This document shows positions 7,842 to 16,986 of a stretch of 64,000 bases of DNA, one piece after another. The stretch's first letter is position 1. Each line of letters begins with the position of its first letter. The DNA comes from Vibrio sp. CAU 1672. GTDB taxonomy: Bacteria; Pseudomonadota; Gammaproteobacteria; Enterobacterales; Vibrionaceae. The position numbers were made by a program, and so were the translations under genes. Under the pieces are notes generated by a model. That model did not search any database. It was not told the DNA's origin and saw only the letters and a list, made by a program, of their open reading frames with translations. The DNA is taken from contig NZ_JARHUF010000022.1 in NCBI RefSeq assembly GCF_029223195.1, forward strand, positions 1 to 64,000, given 5' to 3'.

Positions 7842-7857
7842 TACCCCCTTCGAGGTA
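7842..7857. promoter_or_regulatory. NarP-like 7-2-7 inverted heptamers upstream of napF
   Basis: TACCCCC, two bases, then CGAGGTA form inverted heptamers, each matching TACYYMT at 6 of 7 positions. A TATTAT -10 candidate at 7886-7891 puts the start near 7898, so the site centre is near -48, close to the position used in E. coli napF activation. Confidence 0.6.
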
Positions 7858-7966
7858 TTTAAGCAAATGTGTCAAAAACTACAATTATTATGAACTTAAA
7901 TATCAAATTATGAATAACAGCATTGTCGGTAATTTTTAGGAAAGCCTTCAATGATTAGGTGTCGCA

Positions 7967-8455
7967 GTGATTGATCTGTCCAAACGAAGACTCTTCGCCA
8001 GAAACACAGTTCCTGACCGTTCTGCGCGCTTACCATGGTTAGCCAATCGCGCTGATTTTACTGATATGTGCACTCGTTGCGGTCAGTGTATTGAAGCCTG
8101 CGAAACACAAATCATCACTATAGGTGATGGCCGCTTTCCCGAAATCGATTTTTCGCGCGGTGAATGTACCTTTTGTTATCAATGCGCCGATGCGTGCCCT
8201 GAATCACTGTTTTTGCCCAAGGCAGAGACACCTTGGCAAGCAAAAGCGGTGATCGCCGATAGCTGTTTAGCCAAGCAAAATGTCGAGTGCCGCAGCTGTG
8301 GAGAAATGTGCGCAACCATGGCGATTAAATTCCGACCAGAGATAGGTACCGTCGCACAACCCAGTATAACCCTTAATGAATGTAATGGCTGCGGTGCCTG
8401 CGTTTCAGTTTGCCCCGCGTCATCCATCAGCGTGAGCAACATAACAGCCGAATAG
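7967..8455 (+). CDS. napF: Ferredoxin-type protein NapF
   Basis: A cytoplasmic iron-sulfur protein of 162 residues associated with maturation of NapA. Four cysteine groups are visible: CTRCGQCIEAC (about 35-45), CTFCYQCADAC (about 66-76), a shorter CRSCGEMC (about 107-114) and CNGCGACVSVC (about 140-150). The start is GTG with a weak AGG upstream. It is the first gene of the nap operon, behind the FNR/NarP-like sites, and is followed by napD after 23 bp. Confidence 0.95.
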   Translation: MIDLSKRRLFARNTVPDRSARLPWLANRADFTDMCTRCGQCIEACETQIITIGDGRFPEIDFSRGECTFCYQCADACPESLFLPKAETPWQAKAVIADSCLAKQNVECRSCGEMCATMAIKFRPEIGTVAQPSITLNECNGCGACVSVCPASSISVSNITAE

Positions 8456-8478
8456 GCAATAACGAGCGAGAGAAAGGT

Positions 8479-8787
8479 ATGGCACTAAACGAGGTGCACA
8501 TTTCAAGCTTAGTGGTCCACGTGCTGCCCGAGCACCTGGCTGAAATTAAACGCCAGATTTGCGCATTTGAGAACGCGGAAGTCTACGGTGACAGCCCTGA
8601 AGGCAAAATCGTGGTGGTATTGGAAACCGAAAACCAAGGTTTCATTACCGACACCATTGACGCGATTAACAATTTACCAAACGTCTTAAGTACGGTTTTG
8701 GTGTATCACCAAATTGAAACCGAGCCTAGCTTAACTGACGAGCAAGACACCGCAACACAACAATCCCAACTTGAGGGTGATGTATGA
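8479..8787 (+). CDS. napD: Nap chaperone NapD
   Basis: A small cytoplasmic chaperone that binds the Tat signal of NapA and delays export until cofactors are inserted. The ATG at 8479 (MALNEVHISSLVVHV) has GAAAGG six bases upstream and is preferred to a longer in-frame extension overlapping napF. The 102 residues include the ferredoxin-like fold typical of NapD (SSLVVHVLPEHL, AEVYGDSPEGKIVVVLE). An acidic C-terminal tail after about residue 80 is longer than in E. coli NapD. Its stop overlaps the napA start (ATGA). Confidence 0.93.
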   Translation: MALNEVHISSLVVHVLPEHLAEIKRQICAFENAEVYGDSPEGKIVVVLETENQGFITDTIDAINNLPNVLSTVLVYHQIETEPSLTDEQDTATQQSQLEGDV

Positions 8788-11273
8788 AAATGACAAGACG
8801 TGCGTTTGTGAAAGCAAACGCGGCTGCATCAGCTGCTGCTGTCGCAGGTGTGACACTACCAGCTTCTGCAACCAACCTGATTGCAAGCTCTGATCAAACC
8901 AAAATTACATGGGATAAAGCGCCTTGTCGTTTCTGTGGGACTGGCTGTTCTGTTCTTGTCGGTACTCAAAATGGCAAAGTAGTCGCCACGCAGGGTGATC
9001 CTGAAGCGCCGGTAAATAAAGGGCTGAACTGCATCAAGGGTTACTTCCTGTCTAAGATTATGTACGGCCAGGATCGCTTAACCCAGCCACTACTGCGCAT
9101 GAAAAATGGCAAATACCACAAAGACGGTGATTTCACTCTCGTGTCCTGGGATGTGGCGTTCGACACCATGGCTGAAAAGTGGAAGCAGGCACTGAAAAAG
9201 CAAGGCCCCTCGGGCGTTGGTATATTCGGTTCTGGGCAATGGACGGTAATGGAAGGCTACGCCGCAGCTAAGATGATGAAAGCCGGCTTTCGTTCTAACA
9301 ACATTGACCCTAATGCACGCCACTGTATGGCATCGGCCGTTGGGGCGTTTATGCGCACATTTGGTATTGATGAACCGATGGGCTGTTACGATGACTTCGA
9401 GCACGCCGACGTTTTCGTACTTTGGGGATCAAATATGGCCGAAATGCACCCAGTGCTATGGACCCGTATTACTGACCGACGCCTTAGTCAGCCTCATGTA
9501 AAAGTTAATGTACTGTCTACTTATTACCATCGTTCATTCGAGTTAGCAGATCACGGCTACATTTTTCATCCTCAATCTGATCTGGCGATTGCTAACTTTA
9601 TTGCCAACTACATCATTGAAAACGATGCGGTGAACTGGGATTTTGTCAACAAGCACACCAACTTCAAACAAACGGCAACCGACATTGGTTATGGCCTGCG
9701 TGACAGTGACCCGCGGCAACAAGCGGCCAAGAACCCAAATTCCGGCAAAATGACCGCCATCTCTTTCGAAGAGTACAAACAGTCTGTCGCCCCCTATACC
9801 GCTGAAAAAGCGTCAGAAATTTCGGGTATTTCTGAGCAAAAACTGATTGAGCTGGCAAAGCAATACGCCGATCCAAACACCAAAGTGATGTCGCTATGGA
9901 CGATGGGGATGAACCAACACACTCGTGGTGTGTGGATGAACAGCCTGATCTACAATATCCACCTGCTCACCGGTAAGATCGCCACCCCGGGCAACAGCCC
10001 GTTCTCCCTCACCGGCCAGCCATCGGCGTGTGGTACGGCTCGCGAAGTTGGCACCTTTGCTCACCGCCTGCCTGCCGACATGGTGGTTGCTAACCCTAAA
10101 CACCGTAAGATTGCCGAAGGTATCTGGAATATTCCTGATGGCGTCATTCCGCCAAAGCCAGGTTATCACGCTGTGCTTCAGGATCGGATGCTAAAAGACG
10201 GCAAGCTGAATGCCTACTGGGTAATGTGTAACAACAACCTGCAAGCAGGCCCGAACATCAACGGAGAGCGCCTGCCAGGCTACCGCAACCCGGAAAACTT
10301 CATCGTCTGCTCTGACCCATACCCGACCGCAACAGCTCAGGCCGCTGACCTTGTTCTGCCAACAGCCATGTGGATAGAGAAAGAAGGCGCTTACGGCAAC
10401 GCCGAACGCCGCACCCAGGCCTGGTATCAGCAGGTTAAAACTGTGGGTGAAGCCAAATCTGACCTTTGGCAGGTAATGGAGTTTTCTAAGCGCTTCAAGA
10501 TGGAAGAGGTCTGGACCGAGGAACAACTTGCGGCGGCACCACAATACCGCGGTAAAACCATGTACGAGATGCTGTTCGCCAATGGCGTGGTCAACAAGTA
10601 CCCGATTGAAGAAGCACAGCAACTCAACGACGATGCTCACCACTTCGGCTACTACGTACAGAAAGGTATTTTTGAAGAATACGCTCAGTTTGGCCGCGGC
10701 CATGGTCACGATCTCGCACCTTACGATGTCTATCATCAAGTGCGCGGTCTGCGTTGGCCAGTGGTGAATGGCAAAGAAACGCTTTGGCGTTTCAAAGAAG
10801 GCTCCGATCCTTACGCAAAAGCCGGTTCAGGTTGGGACTTCTATGGGAAGCCAGATGGTAAAGCACTGATCATCTCTGCGCCTTACGAAGCACCACCAGA
10901 GTCGCCTGATGACGAGTTCGATATGTGGCTCTGTACCGGTCGCGTGCTGGAACACTGGCATACCGGCACCATGACCCGTCGTGTTCCTGAACTGTATAAA
11001 GCTGTACCTGACGCTGTGTGTTATATGCACCCAGAGGATGCCAAAGCCCGTGGTGTTCGTCGGGGTGAAGAAGTGCTGATCGCCAACAAGCGTGGTGAAG
11101 TCCGCGTCCGTGTGGAGACTCGTGGTCGCAACCGCCCGCCAAAAGGATTGGTATTCGTGCCGTTCTTTGACGCTCGCATTCTGATCAACAAGTTAATCCT
11201 GGACGCAACCGATCCACTGTCGAAACAGACAGACTTTAAAAAGTGTCCGGTTAAGATCACTAAGATTGCTTAA
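8784..11273 (+). CDS. napA: Periplasmic nitrate reductase catalytic subunit NapA
   Basis: Reduces nitrate to nitrite in the periplasm at a Mo-bisMGD centre. The N-terminus carries a Tat signal (TRRAFVK followed by an alanine-rich hydrophobic stretch and an Ala-Ser-Ala cleavage region near 27-29). The [4Fe-4S] ligands are C48, C51, C55 and C83 (CRFCGTGC, GLNCIKG). The molybdenum-ligating cysteine is C181 in ARHCMAS. The 829 residues are full length for the family. It overlaps napD by 4 bp and is followed by napB, its electron donor. Confidence 0.98.
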   Translation: MKMTRRAFVKANAAASAAAVAGVTLPASATNLIASSDQTKITWDKAPCRFCGTGCSVLVGTQNGKVVATQGDPEAPVNKGLNCIKGYFLSKIMYGQDRLTQPLLRMKNGKYHKDGDFTLVSWDVAFDTMAEKWKQALKKQGPSGVGIFGSGQWTVMEGYAAAKMMKAGFRSNNIDPNARHCMASAVGAFMRTFGIDEPMGCYDDFEHADVFVLWGSNMAEMHPVLWTRITDRRLSQPHVKVNVLSTYYHRSFELADHGYIFHPQSDLAIANFIANYIIENDAVNWDFVNKHTNFKQTATDIGYGLRDSDPRQQAAKNPNSGKMTAISFEEYKQSVAPYTAEKASEISGISEQKLIELAKQYADPNTKVMSLWTMGMNQHTRGVWMNSLIYNIHLLTGKIATPGNSPFSLTGQPSACGTAREVGTFAHRLPADMVVANPKHRKIAEGIWNIPDGVIPPKPGYHAVLQDRMLKDGKLNAYWVMCNNNLQAGPNINGERLPGYRNPENFIVCSDPYPTATAQAADLVLPTAMWIEKEGAYGNAERRTQAWYQQVKTVGEAKSDLWQVMEFSKRFKMEEVWTEEQLAAAPQYRGKTMYEMLFANGVVNKYPIEEAQQLNDDAHHFGYYVQKGIFEEYAQFGRGHGHDLAPYDVYHQVRGLRWPVVNGKETLWRFKEGSDPYAKAGSGWDFYGKPDGKALIISAPYEAPPESPDDEFDMWLCTGRVLEHWHTGTMTRRVPELYKAVPDAVCYMHPEDAKARGVRRGEEVLIANKRGEVRVRVETRGRNRPPKGLVFVPFFDARILINKLILDATDPLSKQTDFKKCPVKITKIA

Positions 11274-11345
11274 TTACGAGTACCCTGACTGCCACAGCGC
11301 GGGCAGTCAGTACCAAGATTTTTGCCATGAGGCGGAGAGTTAATA

Positions 11346-11801
11346 ATGAAAAAACTATTAATCGCACTGTTATCTGTGGGTGCTCTTATCAGCGGTACTG
11401 CGATTGCTGAGCTGGACAATCCAGGCGGAATTGGTGGCCTGGAGTCACTGCGTGGTGCAAGCGAGCTGGAAGCAACCCGTCCGGCTGATGACTTTAAAAA
11501 GTACCCGCGTGAACAAGTGCTTGATAGCAGTTTCGTGTATCAACCACCACTAATTCCACATAACATCCGTGGATATGAAGTTTCGTTAAATGCCAATAAA
11601 TGTCTGTCTTGCCATAGCTGGAAAAACGCTAAAGAAATGGGCGCAACAAAAATCAGTGTGACCCACTTTGTGAATCGTGATGACGCAGTACTCGCAGATA
11701 TGTCACCTCGTCGTTATTTCTGTCTTCAGTGTCACGTTCCTCAAGCAAACGCAAAGCCACTTGTAGCAAATGAATTCAAGAGCGTAGACGCACTGAAATA
11801 A
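11346..11801 (+). CDS. napB: Nitrate reductase cytochrome c subunit NapB
   Basis: A diheme periplasmic cytochrome that passes electrons from NapC to NapA. It has a Sec signal peptide (MKKLLIALLSVGALISGTAIA) and two CxxCH haem motifs at about 86-90 (CLSCH) and 126-130 (CLQCH). Histidines at about 72 and 107 could be the distal ligands. The 151 residues match the family. A GGCGGAGAG ribosome site precedes the ATG. The 72-bp gap after napA has a GC-rich dyad but no clear terminator. Confidence 0.96.
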   Translation: MKKLLIALLSVGALISGTAIAELDNPGGIGGLESLRGASELEATRPADDFKKYPREQVLDSSFVYQPPLIPHNIRGYEVSLNANKCLSCHSWKNAKEMGATKISVTHFVNRDDAVLADMSPRRYFCLQCHVPQANAKPLVANEFKSVDALK

Positions 11802-11828
11802 GTGACGCGTAAGAAAAAGAGGCTATCT

Positions 11829-12407
11829 ATGAAATTATTCAAAGCGTTTTGGAAACGACTAACAAGTCCGAGTAAAGCTGCCGTTGGTGTAGTGTTGTTC
11901 ATGGGTTTTGCTGGTGGTCTTCTGTTCTGGGGCGCATTTAACACAGGTATGGAAGCGACCAACACAGAAGAATTCTGTTCAGGTTGTCACGCACCTATCG
12001 TCGCAGAAATTCAGGAAACGATTCATTACTCTAACCGCTCTGGCGTGCGCGCTATCTGCTCCGACTGTCACGTTCCTCATGAATGGACGGACAAGATCGT
12101 TCGTAAAGTGCAGGCATCAAAAGAACTATTCGCCCATTTCGTCACTAAGACCATCGATACACCAGAGAAGTTCCAGGCTCGCCGGGCTCACCTTGCTGAA
12201 CGCGAATGGGCACGTTTGAAGAAGAACGACTCTCTGGAATGCCGTAATTGTCACGAATTCGAGTACATGGACTTCTCTGAACAAGGTTCCCGAAGTGCAA
12301 AACAACATTCAACGGCGCTGGCAAATGGTGATAAAACATGCGTGGATTGCCACAAGGGGATCGCCCACAAACTGCCTGACATGCACGGCGTCGAAGGCTG
12401 GCAATAA
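11829..12407 (+). CDS. napC: Membrane tetrahaem cytochrome c NapC
   Basis: A quinol dehydrogenase of the NapC/NirT family that draws electrons from menaquinol or ubiquinol and feeds NapB. One N-terminal membrane anchor (about 17-37) precedes four CxxCH motifs: FCSGCH, ICSDCH, ECRNCH and TCVDCH. The family signature KGIAHKLP follows the last one. The ATG at 11829 with AAGAGG upstream is preferred to a GTG abutting the napB stop. The 192 residues are typical. Confidence 0.95.
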   Translation: MKLFKAFWKRLTSPSKAAVGVVLFMGFAGGLLFWGAFNTGMEATNTEEFCSGCHAPIVAEIQETIHYSNRSGVRAICSDCHVPHEWTDKIVRKVQASKELFAHFVTKTIDTPEKFQARRAHLAEREWARLKKNDSLECRNCHEFEYMDFSEQGSRSAKQHSTALANGDKTCVDCHKGIAHKLPDMHGVEGWQ

Positions 12408-12418
12408 GGAGACCAATT

Positions 12419-12553
12419 TTGAGTACATTAGAATCCATTATTTGGCACATCCTCGGCTATAGTGCGATGCCGGTGATTATTCTTGGTGGCTTTGTGGTGG
12501 TTGCTGCCATCTCGCTCTGGTTACTGTCACTCGGTAAAGATAAACAGGTTTAA
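12419..12553 (+). CDS. 44-residue single-span membrane protein of the Vibrio nap locus (TIGR02808 type)
   Basis: Starts at TTG, 7 nt after a perfect AAGGAG that overlaps the napC stop codon. The product begins MSTLESIIWHILGYSAMPVI, continues as one hydrophobic helix (about 16-38) and ends with a short basic tail KDKQV. I recognise it as the TIGR02808 family, described as a very small protein found next to nap genes in Vibrio and Photobacterium. Its function is unknown; cotranscription with napC and the membrane location suggest a role in assembly or stability of the NapC-linked complex. Confidence 0.85.
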   Translation: MSTLESIIWHILGYSAMPVIILGGFVVVAAISLWLLSLGKDKQV

Positions 12554-12592
12554 GTCACTCCTGAATCATCACTTTTAGCTGATTTCCTGACC

Positions 12593-12623
12593 AAAAGCGT
12601 CACGCTCCTGCCTGGCGCTTTTT
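12593..12623 (+). terminator. Terminator of the nap operon
   Basis: AAAAGCGTC at 12593-12601 pairs with GGCGCTTTT (one G-T wobble) and is followed by further T residues. It lies about 40 bp after the small nap-associated gene. Confidence 0.8.
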
Positions 12624-12740
12624 ACATTAATGATGCAGCAACAACATTCAACCAGACTCCTGTCAGCCCAGCCTGACAAACAAAACCTTCACCGCAGCGA
12701 TTGCTAACTTATATTCAACCCGTAATGATTATCCAGCCCT

Positions 12741-12765
12741 AAAAAAGGCGACCATTCAGGCCGCC
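12741..12765 (-). terminator. Terminator of the pha operon
   Basis: On the minus strand GGCGGCC and GGTCGCC form a 7-bp stem with a 5-nt loop, directly followed by six T residues. It lies 25 bp beyond the phaC stop codon. Confidence 0.85.
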
Positions 12766-12789
12766 GCTTACTATCAAGTCAGGTATCAA

Positions 12790-14565
12790 TTAAGATTCTT
12801 CGATCGGCAATACCTGCTTAACGTACTGCCCGGGAGCCTGACCAACCACTGGATTTTGCTCTGATCCAACATTAAACGGCTCAATCTGCTCATCGGCATT
12901 AAACTGCATCAACCACTGATGCCAATGCGACCACCAGGATCCATCCTGATATTCAGCGTTACCCAACCATTCATCGGCCGTATCATCCAGATTATCGTTT
13001 AACCAATAACCATACTTGTTTTTTGCCGGATGATTCACAATACCAGCAATATGACCTGATTCACCCAGAACAAATGTCTTATTTCCGCCGGTATTCAGTG
13101 CCCCACGGTATGTGCCTTGCCATAGAGCGATATGGTCTTCTTTGGTCGACACGAAGTAGCTTGGGATTTTGATCTTGTTAAGATCGATCCATACACCGCC
13201 AACTTTAACTCCCTTGTCCTGTACTAGTTTGTTCTCTAAGTACAGTTCTCGAAGCAGGAAGTTGTGGCATGCCGCACTGACATTGGTGCTGTCACTGTTC
13301 CAGTACAACAGATCAAAATCAACCGGGCTGTTACCCTTGAGGTAATTGTCAACGTAGTAGTTCCAGTACAAGCTGTTTTCACGCAGCAGACTGAAAGTCA
13401 CGCTCAAAGAACGGCCATCCATAAAACCTTTGGCATTATTCTGGCTTTCGATAGCACTGACTATGGTGTCATTAATATACGCGCCCACTTCTCCTGGCTG
13501 AGAAAAATCGAGCAACGTAGTAAAGAATGACGCCGACTTAATGCGCTTTTTCATCCGCTTAGCAGCATAGTAAGCCACAGTACATGCCAGTACCGTCCCA
13601 CCGATGCAGTAGCCCGCCGCATTGATTTGATCTTTACCAGTAATGTCTTCTATCGCTGCAACGGCTTTGACCACCCCTTCGGTAACATAGTCACCAAACT
13701 CGACTTGTGAGTGAGCTTTACCCGGGTTGCGCCAAGAGATCATGAACACACTGTGTCCTTGTTCCAGCAACCAGCGTACCATGGAATTTTTGGCTGTCAG
13801 ATCGAGGATATAGTACTTATTGATAAACGGCGGGACAATCAGAAGTGGCGTAGCGTTAACCTTTTCCGTCATCGGCCGGTATTGGATTAACTCGAACAAC
13901 TCATTCTGAAAAACCACATCACCGGCTGTTGTTGCCACATCTTCGCCCACCCGGAACGCATTATTGTTGGTCATGCGAACTTTGAGAATATCAGCGCTGG
14001 ATTCCACATCTTCTTTCAGTTTCTCAAGCCCGGCCAACAGGTTTTCACCCTTCTGCTCAAGAGTCAGTTTTAACAGCTCCGGGTTGGTTGCAATGAAATT
14101 GGAGGGCGAAAGGGCATTGATGGCCTGACGAGAGAAAAACGAGATCCGCTCTTTGGTTTTCTCATCCAAGCCTTCAATGGCATTGATAGTATCCAGATAA
14201 GTTTTGCTGAACAGCAGGTAAGATTGTTTAATGAAGCTGTACATCGCTTCGTTTTGCCACGCTTCATGGGAAAAACGCTTGTCACCCTTTTCTGCATCGA
14301 TAATTTGGCTTTGGTTTCCTGCCAAGGCTACATTTTGCCAGATTTGCAGTTGTTGTTCCCACCATTCAGCCTGAAGTTTAAGGATCACTGCCGGCTGATT
14401 GGCAGCCTTTTCGAACAACTTGGCAGTGTCTTCAAAGTTCACTTCTTGCATGGCTTTGTTCAACGGAGAATTCACGACTGCCTTGTTGACTTCGAGATCA
14501 TGCCACCACTGTTGATTGGTTTCCTGAAGCTTCACAAGATAGTCCGAAAAGAAGTGTTGAAACAT
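12790..14565 (-). CDS. phaC: Class I poly(3-hydroxyalkanoate) synthase PhaC
   Basis: Polymerises 3-hydroxybutyryl-CoA into PHB on granules. From the ATG at 14565 (MFQHFF; AGGAGT six to seven bases upstream) the protein has 591 residues. The lipase-like box with the nucleophile is GYCIGG (Cys at about 320). The conserved Asp lies in WNSDSTNVS and the general base His in GESGHIAGIVNHP. The N-terminal PhaC_N region is complete. It is last in the order phaB-phaA-phasin-phaC. Confidence 0.96.
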   Translation of the reverse strand: MFQHFFSDYLVKLQETNQQWWHDLEVNKAVVNSPLNKAMQEVNFEDTAKLFEKAANQPAVILKLQAEWWEQQLQIWQNVALAGNQSQIIDAEKGDKRFSHEAWQNEAMYSFIKQSYLLFSKTYLDTINAIEGLDEKTKERISFFSRQAINALSPSNFIATNPELLKLTLEQKGENLLAGLEKLKEDVESSADILKVRMTNNNAFRVGEDVATTAGDVVFQNELFELIQYRPMTEKVNATPLLIVPPFINKYYILDLTAKNSMVRWLLEQGHSVFMISWRNPGKAHSQVEFGDYVTEGVVKAVAAIEDITGKDQINAAGYCIGGTVLACTVAYYAAKRMKKRIKSASFFTTLLDFSQPGEVGAYINDTIVSAIESQNNAKGFMDGRSLSVTFSLLRENSLYWNYYVDNYLKGNSPVDFDLLYWNSDSTNVSAACHNFLLRELYLENKLVQDKGVKVGGVWIDLNKIKIPSYFVSTKEDHIALWQGTYRGALNTGGNKTFVLGESGHIAGIVNHPAKNKYGYWLNDNLDDTADEWLGNAEYQDGSWWSHWHQWLMQFNADEQIEPFNVGSEQNPVVGQAPGQYVKQVLPIEES

Positions 14566-14633
14566 ACTCTTACTCCTATATTCGGAAAAATAACGCCGCC
14601 CAGACATGGGCTGGGCGGCGGAATTGAGACAAA

Positions 14634-14981
14634 TTACGCAGGAGTCACTGTCTTTAGATTTTCCGAAGTTAGTTTTTCAACGTCTTCTTTGAACTCTTTG
14701 GCTATTGACTGAAGCTTGTTGCTGTCGTCCATCATCTGCTGAGACAGTTTAGTCAGCACATTCAGCTGTTGGCTATTGAATGCAGCTAGCGACGTAACAT
14801 CTTTAATGTCTGATGCCGCTTTCATTTGTGTCAAACCCATTTCGCTGTAAGTACGAATAGCGTTTAGCTGAAGCTCGGTCAAGACTTCAACATTTTTGGT
14901 CACCAGCTTGTTGAACTTAAAGTACGGTTCTAGGTTCTTTTCTGTTTGATCCGTAAACGTTTTAAAGAAATCAGTGTACAT
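14634..14981 (-). CDS. phaP: Phasin (PHB granule-associated protein)
   Basis: A 115-residue, almost wholly helical amphipathic protein of the phasin family that coats PHB granules and controls their size. It has the N-terminal FFKTFTDQTEKNLEPYFKFN region and heptad-like leucine/methionine spacing throughout. It has no signal sequence. AGGAGATAAACC precedes the ATG. It lies between phaA and phaC, the order also seen in other vibrios. Confidence 0.92.
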   Translation of the reverse strand: MYTDFFKTFTDQTEKNLEPYFKFNKLVTKNVEVLTELQLNAIRTYSEMGLTQMKAASDIKDVTSLAAFNSQQLNVLTKLSQQMMDDSNKLQSIAKEFKEDVEKLTSENLKTVTPA

Positions 14982-15025
14982 GGTTTATCTCCTAGAGAAA
15001 GTATTAATAATATCCGTTTAAATAA

Positions 15026-16234
15026 CTATTTAACTGCTTTTACAACCACAGCCGTGCCCATACCGCCCCCCACACATAGTGAAGCAACACCGTACTGACC
15101 GTCTTGTTTGTGAAGTTCGTGTACCAGCGTAACCAGAATACGGTTGCCAGAGGCACCCAGAGGATGACCCAGAGCAATCGCCCCACCATTGAAGTTTGCT
15201 TTATCCTGGATAGAGTTCACTGGCACTTGGTTTGTTTCAGCCAACTTATGAATCACGCCCAGCGCTTGTGCGGCAAAGGCTTCGTTCAGCTCATACACAT
15301 CAATATCACTGGTGGTAAGCTCTGCTTTTTGCAGCGCTTTGTTAACTGACTCAACAGGACCTAAGCCCATAATTTTCGGATCCAAGCCAGATTGCGCGTA
15401 ACTCACTACTTCTGCGATAGGATTCAGGCCATGCGCTTTAACCGCACTTTCTGAAGCAACAATGATTGCACTTGCCCCATCGTTGATACCCGACGCGTTA
15501 CCAGCAGTTACTGTGCCTTCACGGTCAAATGCCGGTCGAAGCTTGTTCAGGCCTTCTAGTGTTGCATTTGCTTTCGGGTATTCATCGGTATCAAAAACAA
15601 CTGTTTCACGGCGTTGTTTCACTTCAACCGGTACGATTTCATCTTTAAACTTACCGGCTTCGATGGCCGCCACTGCTTTTTGTTGGCTCGATAGCGCGTA
15701 TTCGTCTTGCTGTTGACGAGTCAATCCGACTTCTTTCGCTACGTTTTCCGCTGTAATTCCCATGTGGTATTGGTTATAAACGTCTGTCAAACCATCAGCA
15801 ATCAGAAGATCTTTGAGCTCCATGTGGCCCATTTTGTGGCCATCACGCACGTTACTTGGCACGATAAAAGGGATTTGCGACATCACCTCAACACCCGCGG
15901 CCACCACAAGTTCTGCATCACCACTGCGAACATGAGAAACTGCATCCATCACGGCTTTCATGCCACTACCACACACCATATTCACGCCGTAGGCAGGCAC
16001 TGACTCAGGAATGCCCGCATATATCGCAGCCTGACGGCCGACCCCCATACCCTGGCCCGCAGCGATAACGTTACCGACTATGACTTCATCCACCTGATCA
16101 CCAGACAGAGAGGCAGATTGCAAAGCCCCTTTTATCGCTATAGCAGCGAGGTTACCTGCTGAGGTATTTTTTAACGTCCCACCAAATGAACCAATGGGAG
16201 TACGCTTGGCTGCGACAATAAATACTTTTTCCAT
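15026..16234 (-). CDS. phaA: Acetyl-CoA C-acetyltransferase (PHB pathway thiolase)
   Basis: Condenses two acetyl-CoA into acetoacetyl-CoA. The active-site cysteine lies in NMVCGSGMKAV (about residue 88), the second cysteine in SLCVGGGMGTA near the C-terminus, and the His of GGAIALGHPLGASG is present. The ATG at 16234 is chosen because AAGGA lies eight bases upstream; an ATG three codons earlier has the ribosome site abutting it. That gives 402 residues, a normal thiolase length. It follows phaB closely. Confidence 0.96.
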   Translation of the reverse strand: MEKVFIVAAKRTPIGSFGGTLKNTSAGNLAAIAIKGALQSASLSGDQVDEVIVGNVIAAGQGMGVGRQAAIYAGIPESVPAYGVNMVCGSGMKAVMDAVSHVRSGDAELVVAAGVEVMSQIPFIVPSNVRDGHKMGHMELKDLLIADGLTDVYNQYHMGITAENVAKEVGLTRQQQDEYALSSQQKAVAAIEAGKFKDEIVPVEVKQRRETVVFDTDEYPKANATLEGLNKLRPAFDREGTVTAGNASGINDGASAIIVASESAVKAHGLNPIAEVVSYAQSGLDPKIMGLGPVESVNKALQKAELTTSDIDVYELNEAFAAQALGVIHKLAETNQVPVNSIQDKANFNGGAIALGHPLGASGNRILVTLVHELHKQDGQYGVASLCVGGGMGTAVVVKAVK

Positions 16235-16245
16235 GGTTCTCATCC

Positions 16246-16986
16246 TTAATGCATGTATAAGCCGCCGTTAATCGAAAGCGTTTCACCCGTGATATACGCT
16301 CCGGCATCGCTGATCAAGAAGCTGACTGATGCTGCAATCTCCTCGGGTTTCGCCAGACGTTTCATTGGAATTTGGTTAGTGATGGATTCTAAGACTTCAG
16401 GCTTCATTTGCTCGACCATTGGAGTTCCAGTGTAGCCCGGTGCGATAACATTAACCGTTACTCCAGAACGAGCACCTTCGTATGCCAACGCCTTAGTAAA
16501 GCCGATCATTCCGGCTTTAGCCGCTGAATAGTTTGCCTGGCCAAACTGACCTTTTAGGCCATTGACAGAAGAGATGTTGATGATACGACCACCACCTTTC
16601 TCACACATTGCAGCGAACAAAGGGTGTGTGACGTTAAACAGGCTGTTGAGGTTGGTATTAATCACTTCATGCCATGCCTCGGCTGTCATTTTCTTAAACA
16701 CACCGTCCCTGGTAATGCCAGCGTTGTTTACCACCACGTCAATGGTGCCCTCTTCCTCCAAGAGCAGAGCTAATTTCTCCGCACATTGTTTGGTGTCAGT
16801 GACGTCTAATTCAAAAAGGCGGACCTGATCCTGAGTAAAGCCTTTTTCATTAAACCACTCCAAAGCGCACTCATAATTGCCTGTGTTATAAGTAGCAATC
16901 ACACGGTATTCATCTTTAACTAATTGAGAGGAAATAGCAGAACCAATTCCGCCTTTTGATCCAGTGATCAAAGCGACTTTCTTCAT
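16246..16986 (-). CDS. phaB: Acetoacetyl-CoA reductase (SDR family)
   Basis: NADPH-dependent reduction of acetoacetyl-CoA to (R)-3-hydroxybutyryl-CoA. It is a classical short-chain dehydrogenase: TGSKGGIG cofactor loop (about 8-15), NNAG motif, catalytic Ser in INISSVNGLKGQ and the YSAAK tyrosine/lysine pair. The ATG at 16986 has GGAG with 6-nt spacing; a longer in-frame extension of 18 codons looks untranslated. The 246 residues match PhaB. It is the first gene of the pha operon, with about 780 bp of non-coding DNA upstream. Confidence 0.96.
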   Translation of the reverse strand: MKKVALITGSKGGIGSAISSQLVKDEYRVIATYNTGNYECALEWFNEKGFTQDQVRLFELDVTDTKQCAEKLALLLEEEGTIDVVVNNAGITRDGVFKKMTAEAWHEVINTNLNSLFNVTHPLFAAMCEKGGGRIINISSVNGLKGQFGQANYSAAKAGMIGFTKALAYEGARSGVTVNVIAPGYTGTPMVEQMKPEVLESITNQIPMKRLAKPEEIAASVSFLISDAGAYITGETLSINGGLYMH

